A stretch of 16,528 nt of DNA from NCBI GenBank assembly GCA_005788065.1, contig SXZD01000247.1, forward strand, positions 1 to 16,528, written 5' to 3'. The translations under genes and the position numbers were made by a program. The stretch comes from Burkholderiales bacterium (GTDB lineage Bacteria > Pseudomonadota > Gammaproteobacteria > Burkholderiales > Burkholderiaceae_B). The notes below the pieces were generated by a model. That model was not told the origin of the DNA. It was given only the letters and a program-made list of their open reading frames with translations, and did no database searches. Shown here piece after piece: positions 6,379 to 12,880 of this stretch (positions are counted from its first letter, which is position 1; each line of letters starts with the position of its first letter).

Positions 6379-6915
6379 TTATCGCCTTCCCCCGGATGGG
6401 GTCTGCGGTGGCAGCAGGTCAACCAGTTCGAACAAGTCTTCTTCCAGCATCTGCCCTTCGATTTTTTTCAGGACGGAGCCATCTGGACCGATGATGTAGA
6501 CCGTCGGAACGGATTTGATCTTGCCCAGCCATTTGCGTTGTTCTGATGTGGCATGTGCGACCGGGAATCGGTAGTTCTTCTCGTCCACGTAGCTGCGCAA
6601 AGCCTCGGCCGACTTGTCGGTGGCCAGCGTCAGCATCATGCCGCCGCGGGCTTCCCAGCGCTTTTGAAAGGCGGGAAGAGATGCGTTCTGCAGTTTGCAG
6701 TACGGACACCAACTGGCCCATACCTGCAGGAATACGAAGCGGTCCTGCAAGTGTGCGCCGTTGACGGGGCGGCCATCCAGCAGGGTGAAGTCTGGCCATT
6801 GCACCCGTTCGCCGTTTTCCAGTGCGCCAGCGGGCAGGTGCAGCAGTGCCGCGATGGCCAGCAGCAACGCCAGTACGCTGTTGCGAAGAAACATAAGAGT
6901 CAGGTTGAGGCGCAT
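6379..6915 (-). CDS. TlpA/ResA-type periplasmic thioredoxin (SoxW-like candidate)
   Basis: About 178 residues: an N-terminal signal or anchor (hydrophobic run about 10-30), then a thioredoxin fold with WCPYC at 69-73, a preceding FVFLQVWAS strand and a cis-proline segment KSVPTVYIIG. Such proteins keep periplasmic cysteines reduced. In sox clusters SoxW or SoxS act on the SoxYZ cysteine or support cytochrome maturation, so a role in maintaining SoxY, SoxA or SoxX is likely but inferred. Start choice is uncertain: ATG 6915 is taken, with GTG 6960, ATG 6945 and ATG 6894 as alternatives, none with a clear ribosome binding site. It is divergent from the transporter at 7071. No CcdA/DsbD-like electron donor (SoxV) is seen in the window. 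Confidence 0.85.
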   Translation of the reverse strand: MRLNLTLMFLRNSVLALLLAIAALLHLPAGALENGERVQWPDFTLLDGRPVNGAHLQDRFVFLQVWASWCPYCKLQNASLPAFQKRWEARGGMMLTLATDKSAEALRSYVDEKNYRFPVAHATSEQRKWLGKIKSVPTVYIIGPDGSVLKKIEGQMLEEDLFELVDLLPPQTPSGGRR

Positions 6916-7070
6916 GGGGTGGCTACCATTCGGGGGTTGGATCATGTGGGGCGGGGACACGCGTCCCGCACGTCCCTGACGCGCTGTGTGCTGCGGGATC
7001 GTTATGCCTCAGTCTAGGTTGTTGCTATCATTCGGGTCAATTCATCGCACCCCGTGTGGACAGGCCGGTC

Positions 7071-8561
7071 ATGTCAGAGCAGGACGTAATACAACAGTTG
7101 CAGTCGGTGCTGCTATGGGCAGCCGTCATCGCTTTCTTGTTTGGTGCCATCATGCAGCGTACCGGATTTTGCACCATGGGGGCGGTCACCGATCTGATCT
7201 CGGTGCAGGACTCAACGCGCCTGCGGCAATGGGCGCTGGCCATCTCAGTCAGTGTGGCAGGATGCGCCTTGCTGCAGCAGGCCGGACTCATCAACCTGTC
7301 AAAAACACTTTACCTGGGCGCGCGCTTGAACCCCCTGTCCATTCTGGTGGGCAGTTTTTTCTTCGGCATCGGCATGGTGCTGGCAGCCGGTTGCAGCAGC
7401 AAGACACTGGTGCGCATGGGAGAGGGAAATCTCAAAGCCGTGGTGGTTTTTCTGGCGCTGGGTTTGTCGGCGTGGATGACGCTCAAGGGTGTGTTCGGTG
7501 TCATACGTATCAACACGGTTGACCGGGTCAGCGTACAGCTTGGCGGTGGGGCAGATCTTGCGGCACTGCTGCAGTCTTGGGGTGATTTCAGCGCGGCAAG
7601 CCTGTCGCCGCTGGCAGCCGCTGGGGTGGCCTTGCTTTTTGCCGGCTACGCATTTGTGGGGCGTCAGCGCCTGGGGTTTGCAACGGCCTTGGCCGGGCTG
7701 GGACTTGGCGCATGCTGTGTTGCGTTTTTCTATGTCAGCGGGGCCATGGGCTATGTTGCCGAAGACCCCAACACCCTTGAAGAAGTTTACCTGGCCAGTT
7801 CGTCCGGTCGTCTTGAAGGTCTTTCATTTGTGGCGCCTTATGCACAAGTGATGGAATGGCTGGTGTTCTTCAGCGATACATCCCGCAAGGTCACGCTGGG
7901 CTTGATCATCGTGCCGGCCGTGGTTCTGGGCGCGGCAGCCAGTGCGCTGGCAAGCGGCGGTTTTCATTGGCAGGGTTTCAGCAGCACTGAAGAACTGACC
8001 AATCACCTCATCGGTGGTGTGCTGATGGGTGTGGGTGGCGTGACCGCGCTGGGCTGTACCGTGGGGCAGGGGCTGACCGGCGTGGCTACGCTGTCGCTGG
8101 GCTCGCTGCTGGCATTGCCCGGTTTTATTGCCGGCGGCCTGCTGGGCATGAAATATCTGACGATGCGGCATTTGCCCGCACCGTGCGTTCCTTTGAAATA
8201 CACGAAGAAAGACGGAGATCCCGTGAACTTGCAGCGACACAACGATACGTTTTCAACGGCGGGGCAGATTACCCTGGCCGATCTGTCCGAGATTGCCCGC
8301 ATGGGTTTTCGCAGCGTCATCAACAACCGGCCTGATGGCGAGGGCGGGGCTGAGCAGGTGGCAAATGCCGAGGTGGCAAAGGCCTGCGAGTCGCTCGGTC
8401 TGCAGTATGCCTATCTGCCGGTGGTCAGTGGCCAGTTGAAGGCTGAAGAAGCCGCTCAGATGGCGCAATTGCTCGAAACCATGCCACATCCGATTGTGGC
8501 TTTTTGCCGCTCCGGGGCACGGTCCACACAGCTGTATCAGATGGCACGGCACATGACCTGA
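7071..8561 (+). CDS. YeeE/YedE-type sulfur-compound transporter fused to a DUF442 domain
   Basis: A 496-residue fusion. Residues 1 to about 370 are a polytopic YeeE/YedE permease related to thiosulfate transporter TsuA and to SoxT. Three conserved cysteine motifs are present: QRTGFCTMGAVTD (Cys34), GMVLAAGCSSKTLVRMGEGN (Cys108) and GVTALGCTVGQGLTG (Cys329); in TsuA such cysteines pass thiosulfate through the channel. Residues about 387-496 are a DUF442 (TIGR01244, Blh-like) domain with the phosphatase-type loop FCRSGARSTQLY, Cys479. That family occurs beside or fused to sulfide:quinone oxidoreductases and persulfide dioxygenases. The frame is continuous across the junction. ATG 7071 is preferred to GTG 7056 by codon; neither has a strong ribosome binding site. 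Likely role: import or export of thiosulfate, sulfite or sulfane sulfur, with cytosolic handling by the tail. The transport domain is confident; the substrate is not. Confidence 0.88.
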   Translation: MSEQDVIQQLQSVLLWAAVIAFLFGAIMQRTGFCTMGAVTDLISVQDSTRLRQWALAISVSVAGCALLQQAGLINLSKTLYLGARLNPLSILVGSFFFGIGMVLAAGCSSKTLVRMGEGNLKAVVVFLALGLSAWMTLKGVFGVIRINTVDRVSVQLGGGADLAALLQSWGDFSAASLSPLAAAGVALLFAGYAFVGRQRLGFATALAGLGLGACCVAFFYVSGAMGYVAEDPNTLEEVYLASSSGRLEGLSFVAPYAQVMEWLVFFSDTSRKVTLGLIIVPAVVLGAAASALASGGFHWQGFSSTEELTNHLIGGVLMGVGGVTALGCTVGQGLTGVATLSLGSLLALPGFIAGGLLGMKYLTMRHLPAPCVPLKYTKKDGDPVNLQRHNDTFSTAGQITLADLSEIARMGFRSVINNRPDGEGGAEQVANAEVAKACESLGLQYAYLPVVSGQLKAEEAAQMAQLLETMPHPIVAFCRSGARSTQLYQMARHMT

Positions 8562-8576
8562 CCCCGGTTCATTGTT

Positions 8577-9467
8577 TCAGACAGCTTGCGCTTTTGGGGT
8601 CATCTTTGAGGCCATGTCAGGTGTTGAACCGGACTTGTCTTCCGGTTTCATGTCCGGTGCCTTCTTTTTGCGACTGTTCATGCGGGCTTTGACAACGCCG
8701 CGTTGCTCCGCGCGACCCAGCAAGGCGCGTTGCGACAGTCTTTCCTGACGCAAAACGCCATACTCGCCGTCGTTGTAGGCTGCATGGGCCAGCAGTTTGG
8801 CTTGGGCCAGCGCCTTGCGGGGCTGTCTGGCCCATGCGTGCGCAGTGGCCAGAGCCGCCACCAAAGGATCGGCCTCAATGCGGGTCAGCAGCCCCACTCT
8901 GAGTGCTTCATCGGCGGCAAGTACCTCGCCGCTCATCATCAATTGTTTGGCCACATCAATGCGGACCAGTTCGCGCAGCAGGGCAGCGCCGCCCATGTCC
9001 GGAATCAGTCCCCAGCGTATTTCCATGACCGACAGTTGTGCCTTGGGATGGGCGATGCGGATGTCCGCCCCCAGTGCCAGTTGTATGCCGGCGCCATAGC
9101 AGTGACCGTTGATGGCTGCGATGACAGGCACGTCCAGTTGGCGCCATCCCATGCTCCAGCGCTGGAACAGATTGGCCCAGGGCAGGTAGAGCTGCAGGTA
9201 CAGGCGTACGGCAGTCAGCGGTTTTTTCAGCATGGACGGCATGTCCAACCCGGAGCAGAAAGATGAGCCCTCGCCCGTAATCACCACGGCGCGGATGCTA
9301 CGGTCGCGGGCGATGTGGCGCTGTGCCTTCTCGATGCCGTAGAGCGTCTGGTCGGTAACCGCATTGTGGCGCTCGGGGCTGCTGAGCTCGACAATGGCGA
9401 CCTGACCGTCCCGGCGCAGACGGACGGCGGGGGTGAACTGGATGGTGTCGTGTGGCGCGGCTGGCAT
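8577..9467 (-). CDS. Crotonase/enoyl-CoA hydratase family protein with altered active site
   Basis: A 296-residue crotonase-fold protein. The two oxyanion-hole segments are SFCSGLD (69-75) and NGHCYGAGIQLALGADIR (120-137). At the two catalytic glutamate positions of classical enoyl-CoA hydratase, the first is Gln129 (GAGIQ) and the second is kept as Glu149 (SVMEI). Loss of one Glu argues against simple syn-hydration and leaves isomerase, hydrolase or another crotonase reaction open. The last ~35 residues form a Lys/Met/Asp-rich tail beyond the family core. ATG 9467 is chosen with AGGGA 8 bases upstream and because the fold begins shortly after; the open frame upstream to 9647 has no conserved content. 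It is convergent with the transporter gene, with a 15-base gap. Confidence 0.87.
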   Translation of the reverse strand: MPAAPHDTIQFTPAVRLRRDGQVAIVELSSPERHNAVTDQTLYGIEKAQRHIARDRSIRAVVITGEGSSFCSGLDMPSMLKKPLTAVRLYLQLYLPWANLFQRWSMGWRQLDVPVIAAINGHCYGAGIQLALGADIRIAHPKAQLSVMEIRWGLIPDMGGAALLRELVRIDVAKQLMMSGEVLAADEALRVGLLTRIEADPLVAALATAHAWARQPRKALAQAKLLAHAAYNDGEYGVLRQERLSQRALLGRAEQRGVVKARMNSRKKKAPDMKPEDKSGSTPDMASKMTPKAQAV

Positions 9468-9495
9468 GGCGTGTTCCCTGTGAGGCGTGTCTGCT

Positions 9496-9538
9496 TTGAT
9501 GTGTGCTTGATTGATGTGTTCACCTGATTGTGACACAA
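9496..9538. promoter_or_regulatory. Candidate control region upstream of the crotonase gene
   Basis: TTGATGTGT is repeated directly at 9496-9504 and 9511-9519 (15-base period), and TTGTGACACAA at 9528-9538 is a perfect palindrome around a central A. On the minus strand TTGTGT and ATCAAT, 17 bases apart, could be a weak promoter for the crotonase, with the palindrome over the -35. No regulator is identified. Confidence 0.28.
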
Positions 9539-9679
9539 GCGCAGGTTTTGCCGCGACCAGATGGCGGAGCAGGTGGGGGGATGGGGAGTTGCCTTGACGG
9601 GTAGTGGGTGGGGGGGCGGGGTGCTCGGTACAGTGTGTCCATTGCATCTACGTATGCCTTCAACCCAAAGGACATTTCC

Positions 9680-9961
9680 ATGAACAGATTCAATCCCTCT
9701 TTGCTGGTCCTCGGACTGGCTGCCGCTTTTGCCGCCCCCATCGCCCACGCAGGAGAAACCTCTCTGAACGGCTGGGGCAAGGCCTATGCTGATGCCGCAG
9801 TTCGCGCAGCAGAGCGTCCGCCCATTTCCCTGTTCCAGAACCCCGGTGCGCTGGTGGAGCGTCCGGTGGTGGCTGAGCGTCCGGTGCTGCTGGACCGCCC
9901 GGTGCTGGTTGAGCGTCCGACCATCATTCGTCCGGAGCGTATCGCGTCCATCCTGCGTTGA
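9680..9961 (+). CDS. Small exported protein with Arg-Pro hexapeptide repeats
   Basis: A 93-residue protein with a clean Sec signal (MNRFNPSLLVLGLAAAFAAP, cleavage likely after AHA at 24), leaving about 69 mature residues. After a short N-terminal part it carries a tandem repeat of about six residues, roughly [E/D]RPV[V/L]x: Arg-Pro occurs at 61-62, 67-68, 73-74, 79-80 and 84-85, with an earlier one at 46-47. AAAGGA stands 7 bases before the ATG, and a strong intrinsic terminator follows 27 bases after the stop, so it is probably a single-gene transcript. I do not recognise a family. The alternating charged/Pro/hydrophobic pattern suggests an extended, not globular, periplasmic or surface peptide. 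Function unknown. Confidence 0.78.
   Translation: MNRFNPSLLVLGLAAAFAAPIAHAGETSLNGWGKAYADAAVRAAERPPISLFQNPGALVERPVVAERPVLLDRPVLVERPTIIRPERIASILR
9857..9919 (+). repeat. 18-bp tandem coding repeats
   Basis: GAGCGTCCG recurs at 9857-9865, 9875-9883 and 9911-9919, with the variant GACCGCCCG at 9893-9901, giving an exact 18-base period. This encodes the six-residue Arg-Pro repeats of the small exported protein. A further copy lies out of register at 9812-9820. The near-identity at DNA level suggests recent internal duplication and possible copy-number change by slippage. Confidence 0.8.
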
Positions 9962-9988
9962 TCTACGTTTGATCACAGACGCAGCGGT

Positions 9989-10028
9989 AAAACCCCGGCG
10001 TGGCGAGTCTGCCCTGTCGGGGTTTTTT
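9989..10028 (+). terminator. Rho-independent terminator after the repeat protein gene
   Basis: AAAACCCCG (9989-9997) pairs perfectly with CGGGGTTTT (10018-10026) around a 20-base loop, and the run of T's extends to 10028. The position 27 bases past the stop and the T-run on the plus strand make this a convincing intrinsic terminator. The A-run on the left arm could also let it work for minus-strand transcription. Confidence 0.85.
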
Positions 10029-10115
10029 GCATGAAGGGTTTTTCTGCGGGCAAAAATCCCCCGAACTCGGATTTGGCGTACAGCGCGCTTTGGCGTAAAG
10101 TCTGCGCAACGCTTT

Positions 10116-10148
10116 TTGACATGCCGGCTGATTGTTCAGCGCTGAACA
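10116..10148 (+). promoter_or_regulatory. -35 box and perfect 16-bp palindrome upstream of the SapC-family gene
   Basis: TTGACA at 10116-10121 matches the -35 consensus. Eleven bases later TGTTCAGC-GCTGAACA (10133-10148) is a perfect 16-bp palindrome without spacer, lying where a -10 would be expected. No good -10 is visible, which could mean an activator-dependent or non-sigma70 promoter, or that the palindrome is a repressor operator. It does not fit a LexA box, whose half-sites are differently spaced. The gene starts 49 bases downstream. Confidence 0.42.
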
Positions 10149-10196
10149 GCAGCCGTCCCACACAACACGTTGTCTATTTCCAGATAGGGATATCAC

Positions 10197-10925
10197 ATGG
10201 CCAATGAACTGCCACTGTTTTACAAAAATCTCGTGCCTTTCGACTCCAAAGAGCACGCAGGCTTGAAGTTTCCCCAGAGCGTCGGCAGCTTTGCCTATGC
10301 CCGCGAAACCAATCTGATCCCCATCTTCATCGGTGAACTCGCCGATGCGTCGCGTCACTATCCGCTGGTGTTCATCAATGCCGGCGAGGGTCAGGGGCCC
10401 GTGCTGGCAGCGGTGGTGGGGTTGGGCGACGGCACCAACCGCATGATCGACGACAAAGGGAACTGGCGCGCCGGTTTTTATATCCCGGCCTACGTTCGCC
10501 GCTATCCCTTCATTGCCCTGCGCAACGAACAGGGTGGGCAGTTGTCGCTGGGTTTTGACAAGGATGCGCCCGGCATCGGTGACAAAGACGGCGAGGCACT
10601 GTTGGACAAGGATGGCAAGGCAACCGAGCGGCTTGAGCGCATCATGCAGTTCGAAGCCGAATTTCAGCGCAATGCCGATGTGACCCGTGCAATGGCCAAA
10701 AAACTGGCAGATGCCGGTTTGATGGAAGAATCTTCGCTGAATTATCAGTTGCCGGGTCAGACCGAACAGAAAACGGTCTCCGGATTCATGATGATCAATG
10801 AAAAGCGTCTGCGTGACCTGCCCGATGAAAAAGTGACCGAACTGTTCCGCGCCGACTGTCTCGCTCTGGCTTACGGTCATCTGGTGTCTTTGGGCAACCT
10901 CGCCCGTCTGCTTGAGACAGTCTGA
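10197..10925 (+). CDS. SapC family protein
   Basis: A 242-residue soluble protein with the layout of the SapC family (the S-layer-associated type, not the Sap peptide permease). It opens with LPLFYKNLVPFDSKEHAG, followed by the segment FAYARETNLIPIFIGELADASRHYPLVF and GNWRAGFYIPAYVRRYPFIAL around 98-118, which is the family hallmark. No signal peptide or membrane segment is seen. AGGGA stands 6 bases before the ATG. The family's biochemical role is poorly known, with suggested links to surface layers or peptide handling, so no function is claimed. It stands alone between a terminator and a small Cys-rich gene. Confidence 0.85.
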   Translation: MANELPLFYKNLVPFDSKEHAGLKFPQSVGSFAYARETNLIPIFIGELADASRHYPLVFINAGEGQGPVLAAVVGLGDGTNRMIDDKGNWRAGFYIPAYVRRYPFIALRNEQGGQLSLGFDKDAPGIGDKDGEALLDKDGKATERLERIMQFEAEFQRNADVTRAMAKKLADAGLMEESSLNYQLPGQTEQKTVSGFMMINEKRLRDLPDEKVTELFRADCLALAYGHLVSLGNLARLLETV

Positions 10926-11044
10926 GCATGGCGGTGTGGTGGCGCTCGGTCAGCTTGCAGTTGACTAGAGTGCCGCTACAACTTGTGGGGCATGGTCCTG
11001 TGCTACCGTCGGCGTTTTCCGAATAACGTTCTCCAGGAGTCATC

Positions 11045-11176
11045 ATGACATTGTGTCCCATCGCTGTAGCCGTAGGCTGTCAGAAGTGCCCGGCCTTCAA
11101 GATTTGTCCGGCCAAAGGCATTCTGGGCGACCAGAAAAAGACTGAAGACAAGCCGCAGGACACCAAGCAGTCCTGA
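11045..11176 (+). CDS. 43-residue four-cysteine protein
   Basis: A very short gene with strong local support: AGGAG at 11035-11039, 5 bases before the ATG, and a non-random product. The protein begins MTLCPIAVAVGCQKCPAFKI, then CPAKGILGD and a polar Lys/Asp/Gln tail. Cysteines at 4, 12, 15 and 21 (C-x7-C-x2-C-x5-C), three of them followed directly by Pro, look like a metal or iron-sulfur site. From memory, similar short CPIAxAVGCxKCP proteins occur in other betaproteobacteria, which I cannot verify here. Its stop lies 7 bases before the alkyltransferase TTG, so the two could be cotranscribed. Function unknown. Confidence 0.72.
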   Translation: MTLCPIAVAVGCQKCPAFKICPAKGILGDQKKTEDKPQDTKQS

Positions 11177-11183
11177 TCGCAGC

Positions 11184-11807
11184 TTGGTACTGAACTGGTC
11201 TTCGCATGCGACACCCTTGGGTGTCGTGACAGGGGCGCGAACACCGCAGGGTGTGTGCGCCCTTGTCTTTGCGCAGGATGCGCAAAGCGGGTTGGAAGAT
11301 CTCAAGACGCGCGTTCAGCGCCGGTTTCCGGACGTGCCGTGGCGATTTTCAGACGAAGCGTTGGCCGACACCTGGCGGTGGGTGGATGACTATTTTGGTG
11401 TGTGTGCCGGCAGGCGACTCGCCGACGTACCATCAAGCGAAGTACCCCAAAACACCACGGACATGCCCCGCCTGTCACTGACCAGCCTGTCCCCGTTGGA
11501 CGCTTGGGGCACCGTTTTCCAGATGCGCGTTTGGGAGCGCATCGCCCGTATCCCCTCGGGACAGACTCTGTCCTATACCGAACTGGCTCAACAGCTTGGC
11601 ATGGGCAAACAGGGTTCTCGTGCGGTTGCTGGAGCCTGCGCAGCCAACCCTGTGGCGTTGCTTATACCCTGCCACCGGGTGCTTGCCCTCAACGGTGCTT
11701 CAAGCGGCTATCGCTGGGGCATTGAACGCAAGCAAGCCTTGCTTCAGATGGAAATCGACCGCAGGTCCGGCGTGATATCCGATCCGAATGCGTCGCTGCA
11801 GACATAG
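11184..11807 (+). CDS. ogt: Methylated-DNA--[protein]-cysteine S-methyltransferase (O6-alkylguanine repair)
   Basis: A 207-residue suicide DNA-repair protein that takes alkyl groups from O6-alkylguanine. The C-terminal half has the helix-turn-helix region VWERIARIPSGQTLSYTELAQQLG (117-139), the Asn-bearing AVAGACAANPVALLIPCHRV with acceptor Cys163 in PCHRV, and GYRWGIERKQALLQME (175-190). The N-terminal half is the usual poorly conserved domain. The start is uncertain: TTG 11184 is the first start codon in frame and has no clear ribosome binding site, so translation may depend on coupling to the small Cys-rich gene 7 bases upstream. The last 64 bases overlap the convergent short-chain dehydrogenase gene. 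Confidence 0.88.
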   Translation: MVLNWSSHATPLGVVTGARTPQGVCALVFAQDAQSGLEDLKTRVQRRFPDVPWRFSDEALADTWRWVDDYFGVCAGRRLADVPSSEVPQNTTDMPRLSLTSLSPLDAWGTVFQMRVWERIARIPSGQTLSYTELAQQLGMGKQGSRAVAGACAANPVALLIPCHRVLALNGASSGYRWGIERKQALLQMEIDRRSGVISDPNASLQT

Positions 11808-12481
11808 CGTTGCAGCTTGCCGGCAACTGATTCTGCGCTGCTCAGCGCACCCGATACTTTCAGATCAACGAAACGGCTGCGAGACGGAAAATCCGCCTCG
11901 TCGCTTGAACGCACATCTGCCTGCATGTCGGTGTCAATGACACCGGGTGCGATGCTGCCCACCCTTAGTCCGGCATGCAGACCCGCGTTTATTTCAGCAG
12001 CCAGGCAACGGGCATGGTGATCCAGTGCAGCCTTGCTGGCGCAGTAGGTTCCCCAACCGGCATATGCGTTGCGTGCAGCACCGCTGCTGATGTGAACCAC
12101 CCGCCGGTCCTGGCAGTAGGGGTTGGCTTTGAGGAACGCATCGGTCAGTATGAGCGGCGCGCTGACATTCAATGAGACGGCCCGGGCCAGATCGGCCGGA
12201 TCGGACCGTCCACCCGTCGCAATCGGTGTGACCTGTCCCGCATTGTTGATCAACATGGCGACTTCGGCAGGGGCCAGCCATTCCGATAGTGTTGGCTGAC
12301 TGAGCCAAGCCGTCAGGGCAGCCGTATCGGACAGGTCGATACTTGCCTGTTGCAAACCGGGGTGTTCTGCAATCTTTTTGCGTGATATTCCCAACACGTG
12401 CCAACCGGCCGCCAGAAATTGACGGGTCAGGGCCAGGCCCAAGCCTCGACTATGGCCGGATATTGTTACACAATGTGACAT
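11744..12481 (-). CDS. Short-chain dehydrogenase/reductase
   Basis: A 245-residue classical SDR. The cofactor loop is SGHSRGLG (8-15), followed by NNAG (79-82), SS at 132-133 and the catalytic Y146-CAS-K150. SGHSRGLG resembles the loop of sepiapterin-reductase/benzil-reductase-like SDRs; an Arg after the Ser often indicates NADPH use. The ATG at 12481 has AAGGAG 4 bases upstream. Its 3' end overlaps the alkyltransferase by 64 bases, so its last ~20 codons are antisense to it. Divergent from the 80-residue gene. Substrate unknown. Confidence 0.88.
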   Translation of the reverse strand: MSHCVTISGHSRGLGLALTRQFLAAGWHVLGISRKKIAEHPGLQQASIDLSDTAALTAWLSQPTLSEWLAPAEVAMLINNAGQVTPIATGGRSDPADLARAVSLNVSAPLILTDAFLKANPYCQDRRVVHISSGAARNAYAGWGTYCASKAALDHHARCLAAEINAGLHAGLRVGSIAPGVIDTDMQADVRSSDEADFPSRSRFVDLKVSGALSSAESVAGKLQRYVCSDAFGSDITPDLRSISI

Positions 12482-12629
12482 TGAACTCCTTAACGTTTTG
12501 TTTGTCTGATGTCCACACCCCCCTATTGGTAGGGGATGGAACATACGCAGCACAGCGTTACAGTAATTACACCATACGGATGTGGCGCCAGCGACGATTT
12601 CGTCCAACGACCGCATGACAGAGGATGAC
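12482..12629. promoter_or_regulatory. Divergent intergenic region with TTAC/GTAA palindromes
   Basis: A 148-base gap between two divergent genes. Around 12559-12570 the sequence TTAC-A-GTAA-TTAC contains two overlapping small palindromes (TTACAGTAA and GTAATTAC), an arrangement seen in operators. TATGTT on the minus strand (complement of 12539-12544) is a weak -10 candidate for the dehydrogenase gene. No convincing -35 was found for either direction. Confidence 0.25.
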
Positions 12630-12872
12630 ATGGGAAGCGCAAAAGGACATCGGCCCTTGCTGGCCAACGAGATTCGACTGATCACTGCTACCGACGAAGG
12701 CGAACCGGCGGGGTCTCCGGACGTTCTGCCCGCGGGATCGACATCCATCGAAAAGCTGGTGGAAAGGCTGCAGTTTCAAAACCCGCATGGCGCCGTCGCT
12801 TACCTGCAGGCAAACCCGGGTATCCTGGGTCAGATGCGCCTGATGAATCATCTCGAAGAAAAACTGCAGTAA
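12630..12872 (+). CDS. Small hypothetical protein (80 residues)
   Basis: An 80-residue protein with no signal peptide or membrane segment. It has an N-terminal basic piece, a Gly/Pro/Asp-rich middle and a C-terminal, probably helical half beginning SIEKLVERLQFQNPHGAVAY and ending in LEEKLQ. AGAGGA at 12620-12625 lies 4 bases before ATG 12630, so this start is preferred to ATG 12615 or GTG 12582. I do not recognise the family. It is divergent from the short-chain dehydrogenase and stops 8 bases short of the convergent kinase gene. The helical tail suggests a small adaptor or DNA-binding accessory, but nothing specific supports that. Confidence 0.6.
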   Translation: MGSAKGHRPLLANEIRLITATDEGEPAGSPDVLPAGSTSIEKLVERLQFQNPHGAVAYLQANPGILGQMRLMNHLEEKLQ

Positions 12873-12880
12873 ACAACTCT

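Noticed and set aside
9590..9634. TTGACG and TACAGT as a sigma70 promoter for the small repeat protein
   Set aside because: The spacing is about 29 bases, far outside the usual 16-18.
10133..10148. LexA-type SOS box reading of the palindrome
   Set aside because: The half-site spacing does not fit CTGT-N8-ACAG, and the downstream gene is not a known SOS function.
9963..10880. Long minus-strand open frame of 305 codons
   Set aside because: It is the antisense of the SapC-family gene, which has a ribosome binding site and family motifs; the minus frame shows none.
10955..10982. TTGCAG / TACAAC as a promoter for the 43-residue gene
   Set aside because: The 16-base spacing is acceptable, but both boxes match poorly and TTGACT nearby has no partner; not listed as a feature.
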